Assembly (NCBI RefSeq): GCF_022900255.1
Contig: NZ_JALIRM010000017.1
Coordinates: forward strand, 33,925 to 97,924
Reading direction: 5' to 3'
Source: Lederbergia wuyishanensis
GTDB lineage: Bacteria > Bacillota > Bacilli > Bacillales > Bacillaceae_C
Length of the DNA: 64,000 bases
Of this stretch, positions 20,933 to 29,717 are shown in pieces. Position 1 is the stretch's first letter. Each line of letters starts with the position of its first letter. The position numbers and the translations under genes were made by a program. Under the pieces are notes generated by a model. The model did no database searches, was not told the origin of the DNA, and saw only the letters and a list, made by a program, of their open reading frames with translations.

Positions 20933-22327
20933 ATGAGATTACAAGAAATCACGAGTATCATTAGGGAATATTTTTTTCTAGCTTTAATACTAGTAATTGT
21001 TTTAGGAATTATTTTCTTCTTAGGGTATTTTATAGTATACAGAAAACTTCTTAAAGGTAAGAAAAGACTTTCTAAAAAACATTTACTTTTTAGGGGATTG
21101 TTTACTGGATATGTAATCATGGTTATTGGAGTAACCTTTTTGAATAGAGATTCATACTATCCGGGAGGAATAAATTTATCTTTTCTTAGTTCGTATAAAG
21201 AAGCTTGGTATAGTTTTAGTGCAAGGAATTGGCAGTTCGTGTATTTAAATATAATCATGTTTGTGCCATTCGGTATTCTTTTCCCGTTATTGCATTCTCG
21301 GTTTCAAAAAGCAGTATGGACAATAGGGGTAGCTGCTCTATTTACACTTTTCATTGAAAGCATCCAACTAATAACAGGATACGGTGTTTTTGAAGTTGAC
21401 GATTTATTTAATAATCTACTTGGCGCTATCATTGGTTACGAAATCATTATGGGCTTCATTACAATCAGAAAAAATAGAATCAAGAGATCCTTAGTCTACT
21501 TCTCACCTTTAATGCTAGTTGTTATTTTATTTGGAAGCATGTTTACATACTACTATTTGAAGGAATTTGGGAATCTCTCCATCACGCCAAATCATAGAAT
21601 AAATATGGTAAATACAACAATCACGATTGATGATACACAGCTTGATGAAAATAAAAGAACAGTTCCCATTTATAAGGCGCCGAGTTATACAAAAGCTTCT
21701 GCTAATGAATTTGTCACAGACTTCTTTAAAAGAATGAATATCGATGCAACCGATATGGAGGTTATTTCCTATCCGGATGAAGGGGTTTATTGGATTAGAG
21801 ATGAGATATCTTATAATATATGGTTCCAATTCTTAGATGGTAGCTACAGTTATAGTGATTTTTCCAGCTTTGACGAAGATAAAGAACCAAAAGATGGAGA
21901 TGAAGCAACCTTAGAAGAAAGCTTAACGAACTTCGGCATACAAATTCCACAAGACGCTGTTTTTCAAAAAGTCGATACTGGTGCTTATGAGTGGAAGGTA
22001 GATAAAAAGGTAATAGGAAATCAGCTCATAGACGGTTCATTAACGGTAGATTATTTTAACGATGATACAGTGAAGAGAATTAATAATCAGTTAATAACCT
22101 ATGACAAGGTTAAGGATGTTCAAATAAAAAGCGAACAAGAAGCCTATAAGGAAATGTTAGAAGGAAAGTTTAAATATAACGCTGAAAACAATAAGATAGA
22201 AACCTTACATATCGATAAAGTAGAGATAAGTTATTATTTAGATTCCAAAGGCTATTATCAACCCGTGTATGCTTTTTATAGTATGGTAGATGGAAGAGAG
22301 TTTACTATTTTCATTCCGGGAATTTAG
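20933..22327 (+). CDS. VanZ-domain membrane protein with large C-terminal extracytoplasmic region
   Basis: 464 residues. The first ~200 form a VanZ-like membrane domain with about five hydrophobic segments and the conserved motifs LNIIMFVPFGILFPLL, FIESIQLITGYGVFEVDDLFNNLLGAIIGYEI. After a further membrane segment (LMLVVILFGSMFTYYY) the last ~260 residues are hydrophilic and beta-rich, with GVYWIRDEISYNIWFQFLDGSYSYSDF and no motif known to me. VanZ proteins are linked to low-level teicoplanin resistance in one system, but most are of unknown function, so no resistance is inferred. The ATG follows AAGGAGAGGG at good spacing. Confidence 0.8.
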   Translation: MRLQEITSIIREYFFLALILVIVLGIIFFLGYFIVYRKLLKGKKRLSKKHLLFRGLFTGYVIMVIGVTFLNRDSYYPGGINLSFLSSYKEAWYSFSARNWQFVYLNIIMFVPFGILFPLLHSRFQKAVWTIGVAALFTLFIESIQLITGYGVFEVDDLFNNLLGAIIGYEIIMGFITIRKNRIKRSLVYFSPLMLVVILFGSMFTYYYLKEFGNLSITPNHRINMVNTTITIDDTQLDENKRTVPIYKAPSYTKASANEFVTDFFKRMNIDATDMEVISYPDEGVYWIRDEISYNIWFQFLDGSYSYSDFSSFDEDKEPKDGDEATLEESLTNFGIQIPQDAVFQKVDTGAYEWKVDKKVIGNQLIDGSLTVDYFNDDTVKRINNQLITYDKVKDVQIKSEQEAYKEMLEGKFKYNAENNKIETLHIDKVEISYYLDSKGYYQPVYAFYSMVDGREFTIFIPGI

Positions 22328-22415
22328 AAATTTTTTAATTGCAAGGCTCCGCATCTCGTAAGCAATGATATCTAGAAGCAAGACGATTTCGCTTCCAAGC
22401 TAAAAGAAATCTCCT

Positions 22416-22448
22416 ATTCATATCGCGTTCATATTCATTTCCTACAAT
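22416..22448 (+). promoter_or_regulatory. Promoter with three-hexamer direct repeat upstream of the MMPL gene
   Basis: ATTCAT (22416-22421), GTTCAT (22427-22432) and a weaker TTTCCT (22438-22443) follow each other with an 11-bp period. The last T of the third unit is the first T of a TACAAT -10 (22443-22448). No -35 is visible. An 11-bp direct-repeat array abutting the -10 is typical of OmpR/PhoB-type response regulator sites. The same layout occurs at 28096-28128. Confidence 0.55.
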
Positions 22449-22480
22449 GAGCATGACCTTAAATTGTAGGAGATGATTTT

Positions 22481-24688
22481 ATGCTTCGACCATTTCGAAA
22501 ACTAGTAAAATTCGCAAGCAGCCCAAAGGGAGCAAAAATTACCTTAGTTTCATGGCTTCTCGCGGTTTTGTTATTTAGTTTATTTGCGCCAGGTGCAAAA
22601 GAATTTGCTGTGAATAGCAAGGAAGCGAGTGTAGGAGGAGACAGACCTTCGGAAATTGCTGATCATGTATTAAAAGGGCAATTTTCCAATAATGACGGTA
22701 TGCCTGCTCTTCTAGTTTTTCATCGGGATGGAAAAATCACAAGTGAAGATCGTGAGAAAATAACCAAACTAAGCGAGTGGTTAGCCTCCGATGAAAAACC
22801 AAAGCACATTATAAGCGCATTACCTTTTCATCAATTTCCGGAAAAAGTTCAAGATGAGATGTTTTCCGATGACGGATCGACTCTCCTTTTTAACCTTTCA
22901 TTGGAATCTGATTTAGATTCAGACATTACCCTTAAAACATTGGATCTGGTAAGGGAAAAAGTCGATGCGATTGGTATAGAAGGAATGCAGTTTGAAATCA
23001 CAGGTCCTGCAGGAATTTCAGCAGATACCATTTCTTTGTTTAAAAACGCAGACATCGTATTGATGCTTGCAACAGTAGGATTAATTTTTGTGATATTAAT
23101 TTTAATCTATCGCTCTCCATTACTTGCCATTACGCCACTTTTAATCGCAGGTATTGTATATGGAGTGGTGGACCGTATTTTAGGATTAGCTGGAAAATAT
23201 AACTGGTTCACGGTGGATAGTTCCGCAATTTCTATCATGCTAGTCTTACTGTTTGCTGTTTTAACAGATTACAGCCTTTTTGTTTTTTCAAGATATCGTG
23301 AAGAATTAAAAAAGCAGGAATCTAAATACTCGGCCATGGGAGAAGCCATCTACCATGTTTCCGAACCTATTGTATTTAGTGGCGGAACGGTATTTCTTGC
23401 CATGCTTACATTATTTGTGACAGTGTTCCAACCATATAATCATTTCGCGCCCGTTTTTTCAGTTGCAGTTATCGTGATTTTACTTGCAGGGCTCACGCTA
23501 ATACCAAGCATTTTTGCCTTAATGGGTCGAAAAGCGTTTTGGCCATTTGTTCCAAAGGTAGAAAGTGCAAATAAAGTGAAAGCAGGAATTTGGAATAAAA
23601 TAAGTCAACTTGTTATGAAGCGACCAGCTGTCCTTGCTGGAATTTTGCTAATCGTTTTACTAGTGGGTGCCTTTAACTTTTCATCAATAAAGTACTCTTT
23701 CAACCTATTAAAATCATTTCCAGAGGATATGCCTTCAAGACAAGGATTTGAGCTCTTAGAGAAAAACTATCCAGCAGGCCAATTGGCTCCCGTGAATATC
23801 GTGTTGCAATCAAACACAGAATTTGAAGTAAATGATGCATTTTTCAAAAATGTAAACAGTCTTGTTGAAAAACTAGAAGATCAAAAAGGTATTAGTTCTG
23901 TTACTCCTGTAATAACGGATCAGAGTAACCTGCCTCGAAACTTTTTATCTAAATCGGAAAAAGCGATTCGTATACAGTTGATTTTGGAAGATAATCCATA
24001 CGATACGGCAGCACTCGACACTGTTCAAAAGCTGCGTGATTCGGCAGATACTTTTATAAAAGACAGTGGTTTTTCTACAAAAAATGTGAAGATGCATATC
24101 GCAGGTCAAACAGCACAACAAGTAGATGTGAGGCAAATGAACAATCGAGACATGATCGTCTTGTTCTCGCTAGTGGTGATTTTACTTACTTTCGTATTAG
24201 GCTTTCAAACACAATCAGTGTTAATGCCAATCTTAATGATGTCGACAATTTTACTATCTTATTTTTCGACACTAGGCTTTGGTTGGTGGATTTTTCATCA
24301 TTTGATGGGCTTTGAAGCGATCAGCTATCGACTCCCCGTGTACACATTTGTGTTCATGGTAGCACTTGGAATTGACTATAATATCATGCTCGTCTCTCGA
24401 ATTCGCGAAGAGGCACAAAGCCTATCTTGGAAAGATGCTGTTGGAAAAGGTGTTGCATTAACAGGTGGAGTTATTTCTTCAGCAGGACTGATTTTAGCTG
24501 CAACTTTTGCGGTCTTAATGACTCAACCATTACAAGAACTATTTTTATTTGGATTTACAATGGCGATGGGGATTTTGCTTGATACATTTTTAATTCGAGG
24601 GATTTTCTTGCCATCCATCTTGATTTTGACACATAAGGACAAGAAGCAAATGAATTTTAAAGAAATAAAGATGGATGTTGAATCATAA
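22481..24688 (+). CDS. MMPL/RND-family transporter (YdfJ-like)
   Basis: 735 residues with the twofold MMPL architecture. TM1 is near residue 25, a large extracytoplasmic loop covers about 45-195, and a bundle of five membrane segments about 200-365. A second TM, loop and bundle then follow from about 385. The paired signature motifs are seen at AVLTDYSLFVFSRYREEL (first half) and MVALGIDYNIMLVSRIREEA (second half), with the Asp-Tyr pairs used for proton coupling in the family. GAKITLVSWLLAVLL at the start is typical. Likely exports a lipid or hydrophobic compound; the substrate is unknown. It heads a probable unit with ctaG and a two-component system. Confidence 0.88.
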   Translation: MLRPFRKLVKFASSPKGAKITLVSWLLAVLLFSLFAPGAKEFAVNSKEASVGGDRPSEIADHVLKGQFSNNDGMPALLVFHRDGKITSEDREKITKLSEWLASDEKPKHIISALPFHQFPEKVQDEMFSDDGSTLLFNLSLESDLDSDITLKTLDLVREKVDAIGIEGMQFEITGPAGISADTISLFKNADIVLMLATVGLIFVILILIYRSPLLAITPLLIAGIVYGVVDRILGLAGKYNWFTVDSSAISIMLVLLFAVLTDYSLFVFSRYREELKKQESKYSAMGEAIYHVSEPIVFSGGTVFLAMLTLFVTVFQPYNHFAPVFSVAVIVILLAGLTLIPSIFALMGRKAFWPFVPKVESANKVKAGIWNKISQLVMKRPAVLAGILLIVLLVGAFNFSSIKYSFNLLKSFPEDMPSRQGFELLEKNYPAGQLAPVNIVLQSNTEFEVNDAFFKNVNSLVEKLEDQKGISSVTPVITDQSNLPRNFLSKSEKAIRIQLILEDNPYDTAALDTVQKLRDSADTFIKDSGFSTKNVKMHIAGQTAQQVDVRQMNNRDMIVLFSLVVILLTFVLGFQTQSVLMPILMMSTILLSYFSTLGFGWWIFHHLMGFEAISYRLPVYTFVFMVALGIDYNIMLVSRIREEAQSLSWKDAVGKGVALTGGVISSAGLILAATFAVLMTQPLQELFLFGFTMAMGILLDTFLIRGIFLPSILILTHKDKKQMNFKEIKMDVES

Positions 24689-24724
24689 AATGAATAAATT
24701 CGTGCTCATCTAAGGAGGGGGAGC

Positions 24725-25462
24725 ATGTTCAATAGTGTATTGCTTGAAGGACAACTAGAGTGGAATTTTACATTATTATTCATTCTTGCAATTATTGCTA
24801 TTATATATGCTCTCTTGCTGAAGCATTTTTCAAATGCAAAAATCTATCAATTAAGACCGATTCTTTTTTTTACGAGCCTTACCCTATTTTTCCTTATGAT
24901 TGGCAGTCCATTATCTGTCATCAGCCATCTCTCTTTTAGTTTTCATATGATTCAAATGAGCATTCTTTATTTTATTGTTCCACCGTTATTTCTATTTGGG
25001 ATTCCAGATAAATTGAAAAAATATAATTTTAAATTTCTCACTAATTTTGCTCTCATTTCATTTACAGTTTTGTTTTTTCTCTATCATATGCCATTTGTTT
25101 TACAAACACTCTACCAAGTTTCCTTTTTGCACAAAGGGTATACTGCATTGCTTTTTGCTTTAGCTATCTTCATGTGGTGGCCGATTGTAATGAGGAGAAA
25201 TAAACGTTTTGCTCTAATAAGTGGAATTCTTTTAACACCAGCTTGCTTATTGTTTATTGTAAATGGCATTATGGGAGGAATATCGAATCCTTTTTTACAA
25301 GGGTTAGCATTAAATCTTTGCTTGCCGGAACATATAGATGTGGGAAATTTACTCCCTATTTCGATTAATCCAAGAATTGATCAGATTGCAAGTGGAATCG
25401 TCATGATGGGTTTGCATAAATTTGGTCTCATGCTTATATCCCACATTAGTCATCACCTTTGA
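24725..25462 (+). CDS. ctaG: Cytochrome c oxidase assembly factor CtaG (caa3 type)
   Basis: 245-residue membrane protein with six or seven hydrophobic segments. Family features include the SPLSVISHLSFSFHMIQMSILYFIVPPLFLFG segment with its paired histidines, the FLYHMPFV motif and LFALAIFMWWPIV in the middle, matching the caa3_CtaG family. In Bacillus subtilis the founding member is needed to form active caa3 oxidase and is thought to help build its copper centre. No oxidase genes lie nearby, so this is likely a paralogue placed with a sensor system. ATG 24725 follows AAGGAGGGGG. The gap to the MMPL gene is only 36 bp. Confidence 0.85.
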   Translation: MFNSVLLEGQLEWNFTLLFILAIIAIIYALLLKHFSNAKIYQLRPILFFTSLTLFFLMIGSPLSVISHLSFSFHMIQMSILYFIVPPLFLFGIPDKLKKYNFKFLTNFALISFTVLFFLYHMPFVLQTLYQVSFLHKGYTALLFALAIFMWWPIVMRRNKRFALISGILLTPACLLFIVNGIMGGISNPFLQGLALNLCLPEHIDVGNLLPISINPRIDQIASGIVMMGLHKFGLMLISHISHHL

Positions 25463-25511
25463 ATTCCTAACTAGAAATCATGTAGAGTAAAAAGAAAAAG
25501 GAAGTCCTAAT

Positions 25512-26192
25512 ATGCAAACACATATTTTAATCGTAGACGATGATCCTCATATTCGGGAATTGTTGAGGCTTTATTTACAGAAGGAGCGTTTTATAGTCGT
25601 GGAAGCTGCAGATGGAAATGAAGCCTCGAAATTGCTTGAAATAGAACAAATTAACTTAGCCATTGTGGATGTTATGATGCCTGGTAAAAATGGCTGGGAA
25701 CTCTGTGAGGAAATCCGTAAATATTACGATATTCCAGTGATATTGCTTACAGCTAGAGGCGAAATGGAGGATAAGGCAAAAGGGTTTTTATCTGGTACCG
25801 ATGATTACGTTGTAAAACCATTTGAACCGGAAGAACTCCTTTTCAGAGTTCGCGCCTTGCTTCGTAGATATCAAATGGTATCCGATAATATTATAACGAT
25901 GAATAATACGGTGATTGATCGAAATAACTATGAAGTGAAAGTTAACGGTCGAAGCTTCATATTACCGCTTAAGGAATTTCAATTACTTGCACAGCTTGCG
26001 AGCGGGCCAGATCGGATGTATACGAGAGAACAACTTATACAGCTTGTGTGGGGAACTGATTTCGAAGGGGATAGTAGGACTGTCGATGTTCATATCAAAA
26101 GGCTGCGTGAGCGTTTTCGGGATATAACGGATGACTTCCAAATTGTTACAATTCGCGGGCTAGGCTATAAATTAGAGGTAAAAAGTGAATGA
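25512..26192 (+). CDS. OmpR/PhoB-family response regulator
   Basis: 226 residues. The receiver domain (1-115) carries LIVDDDPHIRELL with the acidic pocket, the phospho-acceptor Asp in NLAIVDVMMPGKNGWEL, the Thr switch in ILLTARGE and the Lys in YVVKPFEPEEL. The winged-helix DNA-binding domain (130-226) carries LPLKEFQLLAQLAS, YTREQLIQLVWG and RTVDVHIKRLRERF. It overlaps the kinase gene by 4 bp. Members of this family bind direct repeats with 10-11 bp period. Such repeats occur at both promoters flanking this block (22416-22448 and 28096-28128), so local control of the MMPL gene, its own operon and the divergent membrane protein is inferred. Confidence 0.92.
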   Translation: MQTHILIVDDDPHIRELLRLYLQKERFIVVEAADGNEASKLLEIEQINLAIVDVMMPGKNGWELCEEIRKYYDIPVILLTARGEMEDKAKGFLSGTDDYVVKPFEPEELLFRVRALLRRYQMVSDNIITMNNTVIDRNNYEVKVNGRSFILPLKEFQLLAQLASGPDRMYTREQLIQLVWGTDFEGDSRTVDVHIKRLRERFRDITDDFQIVTIRGLGYKLEVKSE

Positions 26193-27562
26193 AGACTTTA
26201 TACGTTAGAATCGTTTTAACTTTTATGATTGTCGCACTTGTTAGTGGGATCATTGCTTTTTTATTTTCGAATCTTTATTATCACGCGAAACTGAAGGAAT
26301 ATAATGAGGAAAAAATAAAAGAAATTGCAAATGAAATTGTAAATCTATATGAAGACTCGGACGGAATGGACATTCATGAATTTTTAACGAGTATAGCGAA
26401 TATGAATTTTCAACTATATTTGGTCGATCAAAATATGGTTGGGCAGCAGTTCGGGGATCCATTTCGCAATTATGAAATAGATGAGTCTATCATTCGATCT
26501 GTGTTAGATGGACAAACGTACCAGGGGATAAGCGAATTTAAGAGCAGTCTTTTTGTTACAGGCTTTTTTAAAGATGACTTGAAAAATAGTATCGGTGTTC
26601 CAATAAAGGTTAGTGGTGTCACGGAAGCGTTATTTGTTCGTCCAAATGTGGAAAAGCAGTTTGGAGAAATGCGGATTATTTTTAGCTTAATTTTGGGATT
26701 AACGTTTTTCATTAGTATATTGTTGATTGTTGTTTTCGCAACTTTTCTCGTTCGACCAATTAAAAGATTAACGAAAGCGACGAGGAAAGTTGCAAGTGGA
26801 AATTATGATATTACACTTGATAGTCAACGTTCAGATGAAATCGGTGCATTGGCAAAGGACTTCGAGCGGATGGCAAAATCACTGCAAAAATTAGATGAAA
26901 TGCGGCAAGAGTTCGTTTCGAATGTGTCACATGAAATCCAATCACCACTTACGTCTATACAAGGATTTACGAAAGCCATTCGCTCAAAAGTGGTGAGTGA
27001 GGAAGAAGCGGATCGTTACTTAGCGATTATCGAAAAAGAAACGAGCCGATTATCATCACTTAGTAAACAATTACTAATGCTTTCCTCTCTTGATAAAGAA
27101 GTGAAAGGTGTCAATAAGTCTTCATTTCGTCTTGATGAGCAAATTAGGGAAGTTGTATTGCTTACAGAATGGGAATGGAGTAAGAAAAATTTAAGGATAG
27201 AGCTAGACTTGCCAGAGCTTGTCATTAAAGCGGACAAGCAATTACTTTTTCAAGTATGGATGAACTTACTTACTAATAGTATTAAATTTACTGAAGAAGA
27301 TGGTTCGATTTATATTAGTGCCGCTGTCGATGATGATATTATTGTTATCGTTCGTGACACTGGAATTGGATTATCAGAAGAAGAACTGCCACAAATATTT
27401 GACCGCTTTTATATGGGTGACAAATCGAGAAATCGAACAAAATCTGGCAGTGGTTTAGGTTTATCGGTAGTGAAAAAGGTTATTGATCTTCATGAAGGCT
27501 ACATCAGCGTGACAAGTGAGATCGGAAGCGGCACAGAATTCACAATTAGATTGCCAAGATAA
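26189..27562 (+). CDS. Membrane sensor histidine kinase, partner of the preceding regulator
   Basis: 457 residues: TM1 at about 7-28, a ~130-residue extracytoplasmic sensor region, TM2 at about 160-185 (IIFSLILGLTFFISILLIVVFATFLV), HAMP to about 240, then HisKA with the phospho-accepting His in FVSNVSHEIQSPLTSIQGF. HATPase N and G boxes follow (WMNLLTNSIKFTEEDG, VRDTGIGLSEEELPQIFDRFY, GSGLGLSVVKKVIDLH). The HEIQSPL variant in place of HELRTPL occurs in several bacillal kinases. Starts in an ATGA overlap with the regulator. The signal is unknown; neighbours (CtaG, CopD-like protein) hint at metal or respiratory stress. Confidence 0.92.
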   Translation: MKTLYVRIVLTFMIVALVSGIIAFLFSNLYYHAKLKEYNEEKIKEIANEIVNLYEDSDGMDIHEFLTSIANMNFQLYLVDQNMVGQQFGDPFRNYEIDESIIRSVLDGQTYQGISEFKSSLFVTGFFKDDLKNSIGVPIKVSGVTEALFVRPNVEKQFGEMRIIFSLILGLTFFISILLIVVFATFLVRPIKRLTKATRKVASGNYDITLDSQRSDEIGALAKDFERMAKSLQKLDEMRQEFVSNVSHEIQSPLTSIQGFTKAIRSKVVSEEEADRYLAIIEKETSRLSSLSKQLLMLSSLDKEVKGVNKSSFRLDEQIREVVLLTEWEWSKKNLRIELDLPELVIKADKQLLFQVWMNLLTNSIKFTEEDGSIYISAAVDDDIIVIVRDTGIGLSEEELPQIFDRFYMGDKSRNRTKSGSGLGLSVVKKVIDLHEGYISVTSEIGSGTEFTIRLPR

Positions 27563-27568
27563 CAATAA

Positions 27569-27604
27569 AAAACGAAAGACTTCATGATCGAAGTCTTTCG
27601 TTTT
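27569..27604. terminator. Bidirectional terminator
   Basis: A 15-bp perfect stem AAAACGAAAGACTTC (27569-27583) / GAAGTCTTTCGTTTT (27590-27604) between the converging kinase gene and the minus-strand membrane protein gene, with T-runs readable on both strands. Confidence 0.9.
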
Positions 27605-27611
27605 ATAATAT

Positions 27612-28073
27612 CTAAAACCTAAAGCTCACAACGAAGATAACAGCTAAAACTAATAATACAGAAACCAGCATCATCGTAATATACGTATTGATACTACCTG
27701 GATGAGTGATAACACTTCCTTCTTTTTCAAGTGCGTTTAACTTTTTCACGACTCTGCGCCCAAAGATACTAACAGCAATAATTGTAAAGAGGACGGTCAC
27801 CCCGCCAATTCGTTCCATGAATTCTAAATAGAATGGCTTGGACGAATCTCCAAAATTCATTGAGATGATCATAAATATCCCACTGAGTAAAACGAAAAAG
27901 GCGCTTGGATGAACGAGAGTGTTCACAACTCTTGTCATTTTTTTTACGATTGTTGATAATTCCTTTGAGCCAAGATGTTTTTTCATCACGATCAATATTA
28001 TGGCCACTGCCAAAAGGGATCCAACCCAAATCGAAATCCCTGCAAAGTGTAAGAATAACCAGTATTTAAACAT
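27612..28073 (-). CDS. Small four-helix membrane protein, CopD/DUF2269-like
   Basis: 153 residues with four hydrophobic segments (WLFLHFAGISIWVGSLLAVAIILIV, TLVHPSAFFVLLSGIFMIISM, RIGGVTVLFTIIAVSIFG, YITMMLVSVLLVLAVIFVV). The first helix has a His and a GxxxW/G pattern (LHFAGISIWVG), and a second His lies in the second helix, as in CopD-type or DUF2269-type membrane proteins that may bind heme or metal. It is divergent from tldD and convergent with the kinase gene. Its promoter has three GTTCAT repeats and a perfect TATAAT, so it is a likely target of the adjacent response regulator. Starts at ATG 28073 behind AAGGAGGG. Confidence 0.7.
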   Translation of the reverse strand: MFKYWLFLHFAGISIWVGSLLAVAIILIVMKKHLGSKELSTIVKKMTRVVNTLVHPSAFFVLLSGIFMIISMNFGDSSKPFYLEFMERIGGVTVLFTIIAVSIFGRRVVKKLNALEKEGSVITHPGSINTYITMMLVSVLLVLAVIFVVSFRF

Positions 28074-28095
28074 TCATATTTCCCTCCTTAGTACG

Positions 28096-28128
28096 ATTAT
28101 ATGAACCTAATATGAACAATAGATGAAC
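28096..28128 (-). promoter_or_regulatory. Promoter with three GTTCAT direct repeats (11-bp period)
   Basis: On the minus strand, GTTCAT occurs at 28128-28123, 28117-28112 and 28106-28101, exactly 11 bp apart. The last T of the third unit begins a perfect TATAAT (28101-28096). No -35 is present, consistent with an activator-dependent promoter. The geometry equals that at 22416-22448. Confidence 0.65.
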
Positions 28129-28325
28129 GGGTGTTTACAGTTTGAAGGTGATAGAAGTGTAGGGTGCTTTTCTTATATAGAGAAGCTTTTAAATAATCGA
28201 GGAAGTTCTAACCTAATGTACTTCGAAATTAATTTATAAAGTTTTATCTCATTACGGAAAAAATTCAAATAATTATAGTAAACTATTGATAAGCATTGAA
28301 AACTTGCAAGGAGGGAAAGAGCTAC

Positions 28326-29714
28326 ATGTTAAGTAAATCAGTAATAGAAGATGTTATTTCCGCTGCATTATCAACTGGTGGCGATTTTGCTGAAGTGTTT
28401 GCGGAAGATCGTTTTTCAAATTCTTTGGTTCTTCAAGACGGTAAAATCGAAAAGAGTAATTCTGGAAGAGATGCTGGAGTCGGGATTCGTGTTTTTAATG
28501 GACTACAAAGTGTTTATGCGTATACGACCGACTTCACGAGAGAAGGACTTATTAAAGCAGCAAACAATGCAGCACATGCGATAAAGAGTGAAGTTAGGCA
28601 TATTCCAGCTGCGCTTCAACAGGACACAATCACTCCATTACATAAAATCATTCAAATGCCACAATCGGTTGAAAATGCTCGTAAAGTAGCAATCATGAAA
28701 AAAACTTACGATATAGCAAAAAACTATCATGCTAGCATTGCACAAGCGACCGTTAGCCTACTCGATCATGAACAAAATGTTTTAATCGCCAATTCTGAAG
28801 GGAAATTCGTAGAAGATAAAAGGGTAAGAAGCCGTCTTGCCATTCAAGCCATCGCTTCTGATGGAACGCAAATGCAGCCAGGATTCTATGGGCCTGGAGC
28901 CTACAAAGGGTTTGAATTCTTTGAAGGGTTAGATTTTGAACACTATGCCGGAGAAGCGGCGCGTATTGCTGTTACGATGCTACATGCTGAAGAATGTCCT
29001 AGTGGAAAATTCCCAGTTATTATCGATAATGAATTTGGTGGAGTTATTTTTCATGAAGCTTGTGGACATGGGTTGGAAGCGACTTCTGTTGCTAAAAATA
29101 ATTCAGTTTTTGCGAATCGAATTGGTGAGAAAGTGGCACCTGATATTGTCACATATATCGATGACGGAACACTTGCTAATGAGTGGGGTTCTCTTAATGT
29201 TGACGATGAAGGGGAAGAAACTCGTAAAAATGTCCTCATTGAAAATGGTGTTTTGAAAGGATATTTGATTGATAAATTCAACGGACGACGCATGGGAATG
29301 GAAGCTACAGGTTCCAGTCGACGTGAATCATACCGATTTAATCCAACTTCAAGAATGACAAACACTTTTATTGCACCTGGAAAATCTACTCCGGAAGAAA
29401 TTATCGCTTCCACGGAGCGCGGCTTATACGCAAAATATATGGGCGGTGGCTCGGTAAATACCGCAACGGGTGATTATAACTTTGCCATTATGGAAGCTTA
29501 TCTCGTGGAAAATGGAAAGATTGGTGCGCCTGTAAAAGGGGCAACATTAATCGGTAATGGGCCGAAAACTCTACAACTTGTTGATATGGTCGGCAATAAT
29601 TTGGCACATGGAGCAGGAATGTGTGGTTCTGTAAGTGGAAGCCTTCCAGTCAATGTTGGCCAACCGATGATTCGTGTTAGCGAAATAACCGTTGGCGGAA
29701 CGAAGGGGGAGTAA
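28326..29714 (+). CDS. tldD: TldD-family zinc metallopeptidase
   Basis: 462 residues from ATG 28326, with AAGGAGGG 10 bp before it. The frame is open further upstream but without a ribosome site. The metal motif is GGVIFHEACGHGLEA, with H243, E244 and H248 (HExxxH), the catalytic centre of TldD. Other marks are GGDFAEVFAEDRFSNSLVLQDG near the start, GVGIRVFNG, and GSSRRESYRFNPTSRMTNTFI. TldD and TldE form a heterodimeric protease that degrades unfolded peptides and in some bacteria matures modified peptides. No precursor peptide gene is seen here. Its stop is 3 bp from the tldE start. Confidence 0.92.
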   Translation: MLSKSVIEDVISAALSTGGDFAEVFAEDRFSNSLVLQDGKIEKSNSGRDAGVGIRVFNGLQSVYAYTTDFTREGLIKAANNAAHAIKSEVRHIPAALQQDTITPLHKIIQMPQSVENARKVAIMKKTYDIAKNYHASIAQATVSLLDHEQNVLIANSEGKFVEDKRVRSRLAIQAIASDGTQMQPGFYGPGAYKGFEFFEGLDFEHYAGEAARIAVTMLHAEECPSGKFPVIIDNEFGGVIFHEACGHGLEATSVAKNNSVFANRIGEKVAPDIVTYIDDGTLANEWGSLNVDDEGEETRKNVLIENGVLKGYLIDKFNGRRMGMEATGSSRRESYRFNPTSRMTNTFIAPGKSTPEEIIASTERGLYAKYMGGGSVNTATGDYNFAIMEAYLVENGKIGAPVKGATLIGNGPKTLQLVDMVGNNLAHGAGMCGSVSGSLPVNVGQPMIRVSEITVGGTKGE

Positions 29715-29717
29715 ATC

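Noticed and set aside
22441..22470. CCTACAAT/ATTGTAGG hairpin covering the ribosome site of the MMPL gene
   Set aside because: The left arm overlaps the proposed -10, so it would not be in the transcript if that promoter is right.
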